DNA of 64,000 nucleotides. Origin: PALSA-1004 sp963804885. Its GTDB lineage: Bacteria > Pseudomonadota > Gammaproteobacteria > Burkholderiales > SG8-41. Numbering within the stretch: the first letter of the stretch is position 1; each line of letters opens with the position of its first letter. The notes beneath the pieces were generated by a model, which saw only the letters and a program-made list of their open reading frames with translations, ran no database searches and was not told where the DNA came from. The stretch spans positions 248,001 to 312,000 of the forward strand of contig CAWDSF010000012.1 in the NCBI GenBank assembly GCA_963804885.1, given 5' to 3'. Below, one piece after another: positions 17,841-27,814 of this stretch. A program made the translations under genes and the position numbers.

Positions 17841-18218
17841 AACGTCTTCGACATCGTCGAAAGTCGCGTTGCCCAACCGAGCGCGATTCGTATAACCCAT
17901 CCGAGTACGCGGGTGCGTAATCGTCATAGGTGTACGCGGGGTCATAATGAGATTGCGACTTGTGATTATCGCGCCAGTCGCATCTTCGGCAGTCGGATCC
18001 AGCGCTTCGCCGGCGGCTTTACCAGCCAGCCCGCCCACAATCCCGCCGACGACTGCCCCGGCCACCGCGCCAGCCGGTCCACCCACGGCGCCGGCTGCAG
18101 CACCGGCCGCCATGCCGCCTGCAGCTGTTCCCAAGCCGACACCTACGGGGTGTGCCCCGGGCGCTCCGGTAATCGGGTCGCGATTGGCGTCACGCGGTTC
18201 TTTTTCGTTTCGTTCCAT
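17840..18218 (-). CDS. Glycine-zipper protein, C-terminus disrupted
   Basis: Starts at the ATG at 18218 with a strong GAGGAGA ribosome site. The N-terminal part is hydrophilic (MERNEKEPRDANRDPITGAP), then a Gly/Ala-rich zipper of about 50 residues (AAGAVGGPAGAVAGAVVGG) able to insert in a membrane, then DPTAEDA. After that the expected WRDNHKSQSHYDPAYTYDDY segment is found in another frame, followed by YTNRARLGNATFDDVED in the first frame again, so small indels are present. The end of the gene merges into the PEP-CTERM fragment near 17840. Similar glycine-zipper proteins are common stress-type small proteins in betaproteobacteria. Confidence 0.65.
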
Positions 18219-18392
18219 AGCTTTTCTCCTCGTCGGGTTGATGATGATGGTTATCAAGGACGAGAAATTATCAACGCCACAGTACGCGCGTCCGTCAGTG
18301 TGCGTCCCATTCGCGTGAAGGCGTAGCGCTCAACAGAAGGCACGCGCTCGTGCGCGATCGATATTTGCCAATCACATATTGGCGTGTATGCA

Positions 18393-18698
18393 TCAACGAC
18401 TTTGTTTACGGGAAAGACGCTTATAAATGAGCGCTTTCGTCGCGACGACCTTCCAGGCTTTCGGAAAAGGAATGAAGTCCATTGCCGCCTGCACCGCGGG
18501 GCCGGGCAGTCCTTCGCGAGACTGATTGGTCGTAATAAGCTGCATGACGCGCCAGACTTCGTGCGCCTGTCGGCCAGACAACTTGCCTGCCTTTGCCAGC
18601 GCTGTGTGCGCCGCCAACGCCCGGATTTGCGAGTCAATAGCCACAAAGGGCGCGACTTCCCCACCGGTCGCGACAGAATTGCTCGAGGGTATCCACAA
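18393..18698 (-). CDS. Hypothetical protein, weakly supported
   Basis: A 101-residue frame with a coherent helical composition (IRALAAHTALAKAGKLSGRQ, AHEVWRVMQLITTNQSREGL, then FIPFPKAWKVVATKAL). No motif is recognised. A plus-strand frame covers the same bases but is Arg/Cys-rich and looks like a shadow. The start is unclear and no ribosome site stands out. The bases from 18699 to 18925 show no recognisable feature. Confidence 0.35.
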   Translation of the reverse strand: MWIPSSNSVATGGEVAPFVAIDSQIRALAAHTALAKAGKLSGRQAHEVWRVMQLITTNQSREGLPGPAVQAAMDFIPFPKAWKVVATKALIYKRLSRKQSR

Positions 18699-18925
18699 TT
18701 GTATGTTTGCATGCAGGCGGTCCGCCGCGCCATCAGCGCACTGCCCGTTACCACATCGGACGTTTTCTTACACGGCGTTTTCACTACGAACAGGCCCATG
18801 AAGCATGGGACCGCCGGCTGCGCTATGCCAGGAAAGCGATTTGATACTTTCGGCGTGACTCGCCTTAACCGGGCAAGCTCGCTAGGGACAACTGTGTATT
18901 TTGCGGTTTGTCGCTATTGATCTGA

Positions 18926-19201
18926 TCACGGCTTGAGCACCGACGTGCGAGTCTTTACCGCCAAACCCACTTTGGCGCCTTCGACTTCGACACGCACAAT
19001 TTCACCCCGACAATTCAGCACCAGCTTCTCGCCCTGCGGACCCATTAGCTCTATCGAGAAGCTAATTTCATTGCCAACGGCGTGCGGGACATCGGTCTCG
19101 AAAAATACACCCGATGCACTAATGTTTCGGGTAACACCCTTGGCGTGACCTAATCTGACTGGTCGCCGGGTGGACATCCTGCTTTCCTGCCTTTTTTCCA
19201 T
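18926..19201 (-). CDS. PilZ-domain protein, probable c-di-GMP receptor
   Basis: A 91-residue single PilZ domain. The N-terminal RQESR fits the RxxxR half of the c-di-GMP motif, and NISASG fits the D/NxSxxG half, with the usual spacing and beta strands (GVFFETD, EISFSIEL, GEIVRVE) after it. I chose the ATG at 19201 because it keeps the RxxxR arginines; an internal ATG at 19177 would lose them. Several c-di-GMP enzymes are encoded in the next 6 kb, so it may be a local effector. Confidence 0.85.
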   Translation of the reverse strand: MEKRQESRMSTRRPVRLGHAKGVTRNISASGVFFETDVPHAVGNEISFSIELMGPQGEKLVLNCRGEIVRVEVEGAKVGLAVKTRTSVLKP

Positions 19202-19214
19202 CGTTGCATTAACT

Positions 19215-19409
19215 CTATAGGGTGCTTGCCAAATGCGCCCGCACTGTATCTGCGTCCGCCCCGACCGCTTTCACGGCGTCAAGCAATTGTTGTTCACTGA
19301 TTCGAAATTTCGCGCACCAATACTGGCGCTCCCACACGTCAAAGACGTTTATACGGTTGCTGCGATTATCATTGCCGCTGCGAAGCGCTGAATAATTATC
19401 TACCACCAC
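19215..19409 (-). CDS. DUF3606 family small protein
   Basis: A 64-residue protein with the DUF3606 pattern: INVFDVWERQYWCAKF, then ISEQQLLDAVKAVG and VRAHL at the end. The family consists of small, probably helix-turn-helix-shaped proteins of unknown function common in proteobacteria. It ends 14 bases before the PilZ gene on the same strand and may share its transcript. A second DUF3606 protein lies at 61.4 kb. Confidence 0.8.
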   Translation of the reverse strand: MVVDNYSALRSGNDNRSNRINVFDVWERQYWCAKFRISEQQLLDAVKAVGADADTVRAHLASTL

Positions 19410-19615
19410 ATATTCCCCTCACGACGGTCTACCCTTGCTCAAAGTTGCTTCCTATTAGTGCTGGAGCCGAAAAATACATGACCATGAGACATAGGTATGT
19501 GACGTAATGCTTACGTCATTGAATCAGCTGACACCACCCGCTCTCGTTATTACAATTTTCAGCTATAGTCCTACTTCCAATTGGCTAAGACTTACAAAAG
19601 TAGCTTAGGCGGTGT

Positions 19616-20262
19616 ATGTGGCATATCAGGGTCAGTGAACTTGCCGGTGACGGGTGGATAGGTCACTGGTCCCCGGGAATTGGCGACCCCACGATAATGG
19701 GGTGGCTTACCGTGGTCCTGTATGCCCTTGCGGCGTGGCAATGCTATCGGCTAGCCACCACTCATTCCGATATGCAGGGGCGGCGCGAGGTAGCGATATG
19801 GTGGACTCTTGCGCTGGGGCTTCTGGCATTAGGCGTTAACAAACAACTCGACTTGCAGACGGCACTGACCGAGATCGGGCGCATCGTTGCGGCGAAAAAC
19901 GGATGGTATGAAAGGCGCCACGATGTGCAGCTGGAGTTCATCTACGGCGTAGTCGGGGTCGCCAGTTTGACTGCTGTCGCATGGTATTTCTTGCACGCAA
20001 GGCGCACCCTGCGACTATTCTGGCGCTCGTCGGCAGCGCGTTTCTGTTGGCATTCGTCGTCATGCGTGCGGCTTCATTCCACCATTTTGATCTTTTTATA
20101 AAAAGTGAATATCTCGGACTCAGAATGAACTGGATACTGGAGATGGGCGGAATTTGCATCATCATCGCCGCGCGCGTTGGCGATTGCGAGCGGAACATCC
20201 GACGTCGGCGTAAAGCTCGCGCAGGCCTTTTAATTCTCCCGGTTCCTGCGGCGGCGGTTTAA
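19616..20262 (+). CDS. Multi-pass membrane protein, unknown function (frameshifted)
   Basis: The first part (from MWHIRVSELAGDGW) carries helices around WLTVVLYALAAWQCYRLA and WWTLALGLLALGVNKQLDLQ, then VVGVASLTAVAWYFL. At about 20003 the frame changes, and the protein continues as TILALVGSAFLLAFVVMRAA and NWILEMGGICIIIAA, ending at 20262. Total about 215 residues with five or six membrane helices. The break needs one added base rather than a removed one. The family is a conserved hypothetical membrane protein; I know no function. It faces the DUF3606/PilZ pair divergently. Confidence 0.65.
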
Positions 20263-20563
20263 GCGCTGGTAACTCTGTGTGATCCAGCGATCAATTCAGC
20301 GTGTTGATTTTTCGGGCAACTGCTGAAACCACGACATCGAATCAGCACGCACCCGGCGCCCATCGCGTGAATTAATTGGCAGTTCGAAATGCAACGGGGC
20401 GATGTATTTGCCCGTTCCTACTGCGCCGTCCTCCTTTTGATATGACAAGGTCCATTTCTTGAGGACATATTGCCGCCTTATTTTGCTTGATCACTTTCCG
20501 TTGCTCATTGGCACGCTTTCTGCAGAGTAAGCGATGTTATTAGCCTAAACGGAAGTACGGTTC
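20263..20563. other. Intergenic stretch upstream of the EpsA-like gene
   Basis: About 300 bases with no gene, RNA or clear hairpin that I can support. It should contain the promoter of the signalling operon that starts at 20564, but no box pair is convincing. Confidence 0.4.
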
Positions 20564-21466
20564 GTGATGAATGCACTCGATTTTAAATTCTTCCATTCGC
20601 CGGAGGGATCGGCGTCAGCCGACGCAGGCGAGCAACCGCCATCGGCCGCGTCAAGGAAACACGGCGCATCGTCCCATGTGCGACCGGTCGGGGGACTCTT
20701 AATCGATGATGGCGACAGATTTCTACGCATCGTCGAGCGAACCTCCAACGTCAGACGCCACCGCGAACTCTACGAGCTGCTGCAAAGTGACGATATTCAG
20801 CGGTTCATCCCGCATCAGATCCTGATTTCCGCCTGGGGCGATTTCGGCGGACTGCAATTGCAGCGCGACGTAATTTCCGGATTGCCGGGATTGCGCACCG
20901 GCTTGCTTCACGATTGCACCATGAACGGCATCCTTGGAATTCTCTACAAGCGTTGGCTCGCGGAGAATCGGCAACCATTATTGCTCGAGAGCGCGAACAA
21001 CGCGCAGTCGGAGTATTCCAACTGCACTTGCAAATTTCACATCTTCCTGCAGGGCAAATGGTCGATGCTGGTTCATGGTGTTACCAACGTGCGCGATGGC
21101 GAAGTGAGCCTGTATGTGGCGCTACGCGAGAGCCCTATCGTAACAGGCTCCGTGGAAGGCTTTCGCCTATCGGTCGATCCATTGATTGCACAGATCGACG
21201 TGGCGTTTCGCAGAGTCGCGGCATTGAAGTCACCAACTATCGCGGGCCACCAGGAGTCACGCGCCAGCCTCCCGATATTGAGCCGACGCGAGGAAGAGGT
21301 TCTCGCGGTGGTGGCGCAGGGCAAAACCAATTTCGACGCTGCGAGAATTCTCGGGGTTAGCGCATTCACGGTGAAGGCACACATGCAGCGGATCATGAGA
21401 AAGCTTGGTGCGCATAATCGGACCGAAGCGGTGGCAAAGTTCCGCGACTCTACCGTATCGCGCTAA
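20564..21466 (+). CDS. EpsA-like LuxR-family regulator (PEP-CTERM/exopolysaccharide associated)
   Basis: A 300-residue regulator. The N-terminal sensory region has the pattern FLRIVERTSNVRRHRELYEL, then FIPHQILISAWGDFGG and VISGLPGLRTG that I associate with the EpsA regulators of XrtB/PEP-CTERM systems. The C-terminus is a GerE/LuxR helix-turn-helix (LSRREEEVLAVVAQGKTNFD, GVSAFTVKAHMQRIMRKLGA). It should bind DNA and control exopolysaccharide or PEP-CTERM genes, fitting the PEP-CTERM remnant 3 kb away. The histidine kinase gene begins 4 bases after its stop, so the two are co-transcribed. No exosortase is in the window. Confidence 0.8.
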   Translation: MMNALDFKFFHSPEGSASADAGEQPPSAASRKHGASSHVRPVGGLLIDDGDRFLRIVERTSNVRRHRELYELLQSDDIQRFIPHQILISAWGDFGGLQLQRDVISGLPGLRTGLLHDCTMNGILGILYKRWLAENRQPLLLESANNAQSEYSNCTCKFHIFLQGKWSMLVHGVTNVRDGEVSLYVALRESPIVTGSVEGFRLSVDPLIAQIDVAFRRVAALKSPTIAGHQESRASLPILSRREEEVLAVVAQGKTNFDAARILGVSAFTVKAHMQRIMRKLGAHNRTEAVAKFRDSTVSR

Positions 21467-21470
21467 GAAC

Positions 21471-23113
21471 ATGACAACAACAACACTGGGCGAAGAGATC
21501 TACCGCGCGATGTTCGAGAACGCGGGCGTCGGGATCACGCGCGTTGATCTGAAAGGCGCGCTTGTCGACGCCAATCAAACATTCTGCAATATGGTGGGCT
21601 ACACCAGAGATAAGCTGCTCGGCCGGCCTCTGAGCGAGATAACGCACGCTGAAGACTATGGCGAAGGAGCGGATTATCGTAACCAGTTGACGCGCGGCGC
21701 CATGAAGTCGGCCACGGGCGAGAAGCGGTTCGTGCACAAGGACGGCTCGATCATCTGGGTGCAGCGGACGATGTCCATCGTCACCGATGATGCAGGGAAG
21801 CCTCAATACGTAATCAGTGTCGTCGAAAACATCAGCAAGCGCAAGCAAGTCGAGCGCCGCCAGATGGTCGAGCATGCGGTGACGCTTTTGTTGGCGGATG
21901 CCCACAGCATCGCGGAAGCGATACCCCGCGTAATTCAGATCATGAGCGAGACGCTCGGTTATGCTTATGGTGCGCGCTGGGTGCTCGACCCTGCGGACCG
22001 CGTATTGCGCTGCACGGAGAGCTGGTGCGCTGCCGAGCCTGCGGTTGAAGAATTCTGTCGCAAGAGCACTTCGAGTGTCGAAACCGAAACCCCGGGCAAG
22101 CCAGGCGGGCTCAACCGTGCGGTGTGGTCGACGGCCGCCCCGGTCTGGATCGCCGATGTTGCGCAGGAAACCGCGTTGAAGCGCCGCGAGTCAGCGCAGC
22201 AAGCGGGATTGCGTTCGGCGTTCGCATTTCCGATACCCGTCGGCGGGAAATTCTATGGCGTCATGGAGTTTTTCGGGCGCGAAGTGCGTCCCCGCGACGA
22301 AAGAATTTTGGAAATCGCGCGCACGGTCGGCCATCAGATCGGCCAATTCATTGCCCGCAAGCAGGCGGAAGCTGAATTGCAAGAGGCCAACGGCCAGCTT
22401 ATCCTCAAGGCCCAGCAGCTAAGCCGCTCCAACGCCGAACTCGAGCAGTTCGCCTACGTGGCTTCGCATGACCTGCAGGAACCGCTGCGCATGATTGCCA
22501 GCTACACGCAGTTGATTCTCCGACGCTATGGAGATCGCTTCGACGGCGACGCACGGGAATTCATGGACTTCATCGTCGATGGCGCGACGCGCATGAAGCA
22601 GCTGATCGAGGACCTCCTCGCCTACTCGCGCGTCGGCACTCACGGCAAGGCGTTTCGGCCGACGGATTCCGGAGCAGCGGTCACAAAAGGCGCTCGCCAA
22701 TCTCCGGGCGGCGATAGAAAGCAGCAATGGAACCGTTACCTACGATCCGCTGCCGACGATTAATGCCGACGAATTGCAGCTCGTTCAGTTGTTCCAGAAC
22801 CTCATCGGCAACGCGCTGAAGTTCAAGGGCGCCGAAACGCCGCGCGTCCACATCAGCGTGAACGAACAGGCCGACACCTGGACATTCGGCGTCAAAGACA
22901 ATGGCATTGGCATCGATGGCGAGTACTTCGATCGCATCTTCATGGTGTTCCAGCGTCTGCACAGCAGAACGGATTACCCGGGAACGGGAATCGGGCTGGC
23001 GATCTGCAAGAAAAGTCGTCGATCGCCACGGCGGACGCCTATGGATAGAATCCGGCGTAGGCTCGGGAAGTACCTTTTGGTTCACGGTGCCGAAAAAAGT
23101 GGGAGGCCGTTGA
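21471..23113 (+). CDS. PAS-GAF sensor histidine kinase (two frameshifts)
   Basis: Domains in order: PAS (residues about 8-125, FENAGVGITRVDLKGALVDA to VVENISKRKQ), GAF (about 140-300), coiled linker, phosphoacceptor H-box VASHDLQEPLRM, and an HATPase (NLIGNALKFKG, DNGIGIDGEYFDRIF, GTGIGLAICKK). Two AAAA runs, near 22692 and 23016, each hold one A too many; removing them joins VTKALANLRAAIE and CKKVVDRHGGRLW. The end is VPKKVGGR with TGA at 23111-23113. This kinase architecture is cytoplasmic and light/redox-type in relatives. It overlaps the next receiver gene by one base and clearly forms a phosphorelay with it. Confidence 0.88.
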
Positions 23114-23565
23114 TGATTGACAAGAACGAGGGAACGAGTCCGATAGAAATCCTGCTGGTTGAAGACAACCCGGGCGACATGCGGCTGACCAAGGAGGCTC
23201 TCAAGGAAGGAAAGGTCTACAACAATCTGCACTGGGCTCAAGACGGCGTTGAGGCGCTCGAGTTTTTGCGGCGGCAGGGCAAGCATGCAAAAGCGCCGCG
23301 GCCCGACATCATCCTGCTGGACCTCAATCTGCCGAAAAAGGATGGGCGCGAAGTGCTGTCGGTAATCAAAAATGACGATGAACTCAAACATATCCCGGTC
23401 GTGGTCCTCACCACCTCCAAGGCCGAAGAGGACGTGGTTCGCAGCTACAATCTGCACGCGAATTGCTACGTCACCAAGCCAGTCGATCTCGAGAAGTTCA
23501 TCAGCGTGGTGCACGCAATTGATCGTTTCTGGCTTACCGTCGTCACACTTCCGCCGACGAAATAA
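23113..23565 (+). CDS. Response regulator, Rcp1-like single receiver
   Basis: A 150-residue receiver-only protein beginning at an ATG that overlaps the kinase stop (ATGA). The acidic pocket is VEDNPGD, the phosphoacceptor is in ILLDLNLPKKDGREVL, and the conserved Thr and Lys are in VVLTTSK and VTKPVD. The LNLPKKDG form is typical of Rcp1-type regulators paired with bacteriophytochrome-like kinases. It has no output domain, so it probably passes the phosphate on or acts through the REC-GGDEF-EAL protein encoded next. Confidence 0.9.
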   Translation: MIDKNEGTSPIEILLVEDNPGDMRLTKEALKEGKVYNNLHWAQDGVEALEFLRRQGKHAKAPRPDIILLDLNLPKKDGREVLSVIKNDDELKHIPVVVLTTSKAEEDVVRSYNLHANCYVTKPVDLEKFISVVHAIDRFWLTVVTLPPTK

Positions 23566-23567
23566 TA

Positions 23568-25279
23568 ATGAGTGGTATTAGCACCGTCCTGCTCATCGAG
23601 GACAATCCCGGTGATGCGCGCCTGCTCAAGGAGACTGCTGGCGGAGGAGCCCGCTGCGCCCTTCCGGATCATTTGCGTTGACCGTCTGCAGCGCGGTCTG
23701 GAATTACTCTCGACTGAAAAAATAGACGTTCTTCTGCTTGACCTTTCCCTGCCGGACAGTCACGGGCTCGAGACCTTCGCCAAGGCGTACGCGCATGCCC
23801 CCAAAGTGCCGATCATCGTGCTCACCGGCAACGATGACCATGCCCTCGCACTATTGGCGGTCAAGGCAGGTGCCCAGGACTTTCTCTTCAAAGGCAAGCT
23901 TGACCGTGAGCTGCTGATACGATCGATGCAATATTCGATCGAGCGCAAGCGCTATCAGGAGCAGCTCGAGCATCAGGCCAATTACGATGTGCTCACGGGC
24001 CTGCCGAACCGCAATTTGCTCCACGATCGGCTCAAGCGCGCAGTGTTCGCCCAGCGTGATGCGCGCCCGATAGCCGTGGTGTTCATCGATCTCGATCATT
24101 TCAAGTTCATCAACGACAGTCTCGGCCATACCCAGGGCGACAAGTTACTCGCGATCATCGCCGAGCGGCTGGCTTCGATTGTGCGCGAGGGCGACACCGT
24201 GGCGCGGCTCGGTGGCGATGAGTTCGTGCTGGTGCTGAACGATCAAAACAAAGAGGACGTCATCTTCCGCGCGATGCAGCGAGTGCTCAACAAAGTAAGC
24301 GAGCCGATGACCATTGATGGCCAGGAACTCTATATTACGTGCAGTGCGGGGGTCAGCCTCTACCCGGCAGATGCGCCCCGACGTGGAAACGCTGCTTAAA
24401 AACGCCGATGTGGCGATGTATCGCGCCAAGGAGCACGGCCGCAATAACTTCCAGTTCTACACGCCGGAGATGAACGACCTGGCCAACGAGCGGCTCGCAC
24501 TCGAACATAGCCTGCGGCGCGCGTTGGAGAGAAATGAGCTGCTGCTGCACTACCAGCCGAAAGTGAATCTCGAAACCGGCAGGATCGTGGGCGCGGAAGC
24601 GCTGCTGCGATGGCAGCACCCGGAATGGGGCCTGATCGCGCCGGAGCGGTTTATTCCTATCGCCGAAGAAACCGGGCTGATCGTCCAAATCGGCGCATGG
24701 GTAATACGTACAGCATGCAACCAGGCCCGCCTGTGGCAGGATGCCGGGCTGCCCCCTGTCATTATGTCGGTCAACCTTTCGGCGCGGCAGTTCCGGCAGG
24801 AGAGTTTTGTTAAAGTGGTGACGCAGATCCTGCATGAAACCGGCCTTAAGCCCGAGCAGCTGGAAATGGAGCTGACCGAGAGCATGCTCATGCACAATGC
24901 CAATGCCGCCATCTCAATTTTGGGGGGATTGAAATCACTCGGCGTTCGATTGTCGCTTGACGATTTCGGGACCGGTTACTCCAGCCTGAGTTATCTGAGT
25001 CGCCTGCCTATCGACACGCTCAAGATCGATCGCTCATTCGTGCAGCACATTGGCGATCAGGATGAGTGCGGCAACGGCATCCTCGCGCAGGCTATAATTT
25101 CACTTGGTCACAGCCTTAACCTGACCGTGATCGCCGAAGGCGTTGAAACCGGTGAGCAGCTGAAATTCCTGAAAGCGCACCAGTGCGACGAAGTACAGGG
25201 CTTTTACTTTTGCAAGCCGACGGTGGCCGGGGAGTTTGCTAAGATGCTGGCGGAACGTCTCGTTGAGGCGACTGCATAA
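23568..25279 (+). CDS. REC-GGDEF-EAL c-di-GMP signalling protein (two frameshifts)
   Basis: Starts at ATG 23568 (MSGISTVLLIEDNPGDARLL). One surplus base near 23632 and one surplus C in CCCC near 24377 break the frame; corrected, the protein has about 570 residues. Receiver domain with VLLLDLSLPDSHG and VLTGNDD; GGDEF domain with intact ARLGGDEFVLVL and the inhibitory-site RxxD (REGD) five residues before it; EAL domain with GAEALLRWQHPEWG, the DDFGTGYSSLSYL metal loop and VIAEGVET. Both catalytic sites look functional, so it may make and degrade c-di-GMP under control of the preceding kinase/receiver pair. It is the last large gene of the operon. Confidence 0.9.
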
Positions 25280-25306
25280 TAATTCAGGTCGAAAAGAGGA
25301 CTCGAT

Positions 25307-25528
25307 ATGATACGAGTTGATCTGAGTAAATCTAATAAAGCGCTCTCCAACATAATTGCCGACTTATGTGCACCCTTCGGTAAAGTAAATTCAGTCAATA
25401 TTTATAGATCGCCAACGCCATATGCCGTGGTGCAAATGGATGACCGCAAGAAGGCGCTTGTGGTGGCCAGAAAACTGGGGAAATTAGGCTTCGACGGTGC
25501 CGTGCTTATACCCCTGAAGCGTAAGTAG
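25307..25528 (+). CDS. Small RRM-like protein, unknown
   Basis: A 73-residue protein starting 27 bases after the GGDEF-EAL stop. The predicted order is beta (MIRVDLS), alpha (LSNIIADLCAPFG), beta (VNSVNIYR), beta (YAVVQMDD), alpha (KKALVVARKLGKLG), beta (AVLIPL). This beta-alpha-beta-beta-alpha-beta layout matches an RNA-recognition-motif fold, and YAVVQM sits where the RNP1 strand would be. No family name is recognised. Codon use is more AT-rich than the operon before it. An RNA- or partner-binding role is an inference. Confidence 0.6.
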   Translation: MIRVDLSKSNKALSNIIADLCAPFGKVNSVNIYRSPTPYAVVQMDDRKKALVVARKLGKLGFDGAVLIPLKRK

Positions 25529-25605
25529 AGAGCTTGGTGCCCCTCTTGCAGCGCGCGTCCGCGCGCGACGGAGCGAAATATTGGAATCCGCCCGTAAAGA
25601 GAAAT

Positions 25606-25983
25606 CTAATGCGGGAATGACGGACTAAGAATGTTCTTTAGGGCCTCAAAGTCGATGGGCTTTGAAATGTGCATATCAAAGCCGGCCATTTTCGCGCGCG
25701 TACGATCAAGCGTGGCATCGTATCCAGTAAGCGCAACGAGGACTGTCTTGGCGAATTTCGCGTCGCTGCGTAATTGCCGTGCCGCTTCATAACCACTTAT
25801 TATCGGCAACCCAATGTCGTGAAGTATGACATCCGGCACCCACTGATGAGCAAGCGCCAGGCCCGAAGCTGTGTCGTAGGCAACCAAGACTTTATGCCCG
25901 TAGTCCCTGATGGAAACTGCCAACGTATCAGCAGCATCGTGGTTATCGTCAACGATTAGGATCGTTTTTAGTGCTTCGGACAT
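25606..25983 (-). CDS. Response regulator, single receiver domain
   Basis: A 125-residue receiver: acidic pair in ILIVDDNHDAADTLAVSI, phosphoacceptor in DVILHDIGLPIISGYE, Thr in VALTGYDATLDRTRAKMAGF and Lys in HISKPID. This is the CheY-like receiver type usually found at the C-terminus of hybrid kinases; the kinase at 62.3-64 kb ends with a related one. Here it is free-standing and convergent with the small RRM-like gene. Partner unknown. Confidence 0.9.
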   Translation of the reverse strand: MSEALKTILIVDDNHDAADTLAVSIRDYGHKVLVAYDTASGLALAHQWVPDVILHDIGLPIISGYEAARQLRSDAKFAKTVLVALTGYDATLDRTRAKMAGFDMHISKPIDFEALKNILSPSFPH

Positions 25984-26124
25984 GACGCAAAAATATAGCC
26001 CATTATTGGGTTAATTGCACGATAAATGGACGTCAATACTATTTACATTTTCGGTAAAGTTTAGAAATGCATTCGTAAAGGATGCCAAGGGCATGCAGCG
26101 CCCGACGCTAGCTGAGCAATCACT

Positions 26125-26154
26125 GAAAAAAAACCGCCCGACTAAAGGGCGGCT
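26125..26154 (-). terminator. Rho-independent terminator for the minus-strand gene at 26.3-27.8 kb
   Basis: On the minus strand GCCGCCC pairs with GGGCGGT around a 7-base loop and is followed by eight T residues (plus-strand A-run 26126-26133). The remaining bases of 25984-26276 hold no recognised feature. Confidence 0.8.
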
Positions 26155-26276
26155 AAGGAATTGCCCTCTAGGAAGGGCTGTCTTAACAGGGAGAGAAAAG
26201 ACGACTGAATAATAAGCGCAGCGCTATTTCAAAGATGTAGTCCAATATCTAGGACATATGTAGGACGAAGCAACGG

Positions 26277-27814
26277 TCAGACGCCTTGAACGATTGCAAA
26301 CTGAGCGCAATCGAAATCGATTCCCCGCTCAAGTAATTTCGACGGCCGCAACAAGTACTTCATGTCGCGCACCATTAGGTCAAGGTTTTCTCGCGGCTTA
26401 TAAGTGTCAGCGCGAAGCAGCAGCTTGATTTCGCCGTTCTCGTCGGGATTCCTGGACAGCAGCACTGCGCGATCGCCTTCGCCTCTCATTTGCATCGATG
26501 CATTCCCGGTTGTCGATGAAACGACGACCGCGTTCGCGAACTGCGACAGTAACTGAATGCCGATGCGCTTTTGTTGGCTGATGCGGCGAATGATGCCGAC
26601 GCGCCACCCTTCTTCCGTCTCAGTTTTTAGCCCTACCAGGGCGCCCACCCGAATCCAGTCGCCCTTTACCTGGGGAATGATGGCGCCATAGCCGGCTCCG
26701 CTCGCATTTTCCACAATCCAGCTCTCAGTTCGCGTGAAATCAAGCGAATCATTATCGGTGTCGGCTTCAATCTCGTTGAGCAACCCGCTGAAGCTCGGCG
26801 CCACTGTGAGGCGCATGGTGACTTTGTGACGCTCTGAAGCTGCGCGATGGCGGCACATCGGACCAGTAGCGCGCCAAGTGTTCCAGCACTCCGAGCACGA
26901 GGCCGGTATTACTTCCGCCGCCGAGCTTGACGTCGGCCGGGACACGTTCTTTTCGCCTCGTCTCTGCAATCAGCTCGGCTAGGCCCATCGTCGCATTTCC
27001 TGCACCGAAGTAACGCAAATCACCAACTGCGTTCGCACCTTTATGTACGCGCGCTGGCGGCTTGCGCATCGAAAGATCAAAAAGAAAGGTACAGCCCGGG
27101 CCTGGTTGATCTTGCAGTACATAGCGATTACTAAAATGCGCGATGGCGCGCTCCGCTATATCCTGCTCAAGCAAATTTAAGGCATCAGTAGAAGAGACAC
27201 TTAACATCATTGCATTGAGAAATTCGCGTCGCACCGAAGATCGGCCGATGCTCACCTGGATATATCTCAATAGCGGCCATCGAGTTGTGCTGCGTTTCCG
27301 CGAAGCGGTAGAGCCGGCCAAGCTCTCCCCAAATATGGTCGTCGATATGACCGTAGCGCAGCAACGACCATTTGAGTTGCAAAGTCAGCGCGCGCAGAGC
27401 TCGTGCGATAACGACTGAAAGTTGTTTCTGGATTGACGACGAACCGCTCGAACCGGATTGAAAATCGTCGATGCACCGGTTGTAGGATGCGCCAAGGAGC
27501 TTGCAGAACCTCATCGCGGTAGCCCATAGCGTGTTCTCGCGAATCTTCTGCAGGCGCTGCCCCGACAGATACTCCTGGCCTATCTTGCGCTGATGGATCT
27601 TCGCCGCTTGATCGAGCAAGTCGATGAGTTGAAAGCGATGATCGGTCCTGAAATCGTTAGTATTGGCGATCGAATCCAACCAGAAGCAAATTAGTTCAAG
27701 CGCCTTGACCGAATCAGTAACAGGCAGCTCGGATATAACCTTCTTCGCCTGGTTGATGTCCGCCAATGGATGCTCGGGTTTGGCGCGAACGAACCAGTCA
27801 GTTACAGGAGACAT
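26277..27814 (-). CDS. Conserved protein with C-terminal PilZ-like domain, unknown function (two frameshifts)
   Basis: Three pieces join into one protein of about 510 residues when one surplus base is removed near 27245 and near 26860. The N-terminal part is helical (DSVKALELICFWLDSIANTN, then LWATAMRFCKLLGASYNRCI and LALRALTLQLKW-like stretches). The middle has CTFLFDLSMRKPPARVH. The C-terminal part (SWIVENASGAGYGAIIPQVK, then VGALVGLKTETEEGWRVGII, RRISQQKRIGIQLLSQ) resembles a PilZ-type beta barrel. I recall such proteins as betaproteobacterial hypotheticals near c-di-GMP genes. Cytoplasmic; no signal peptide. It overlaps the preceding small gene slightly and ends before a strong terminator. 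Confidence 0.65.
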
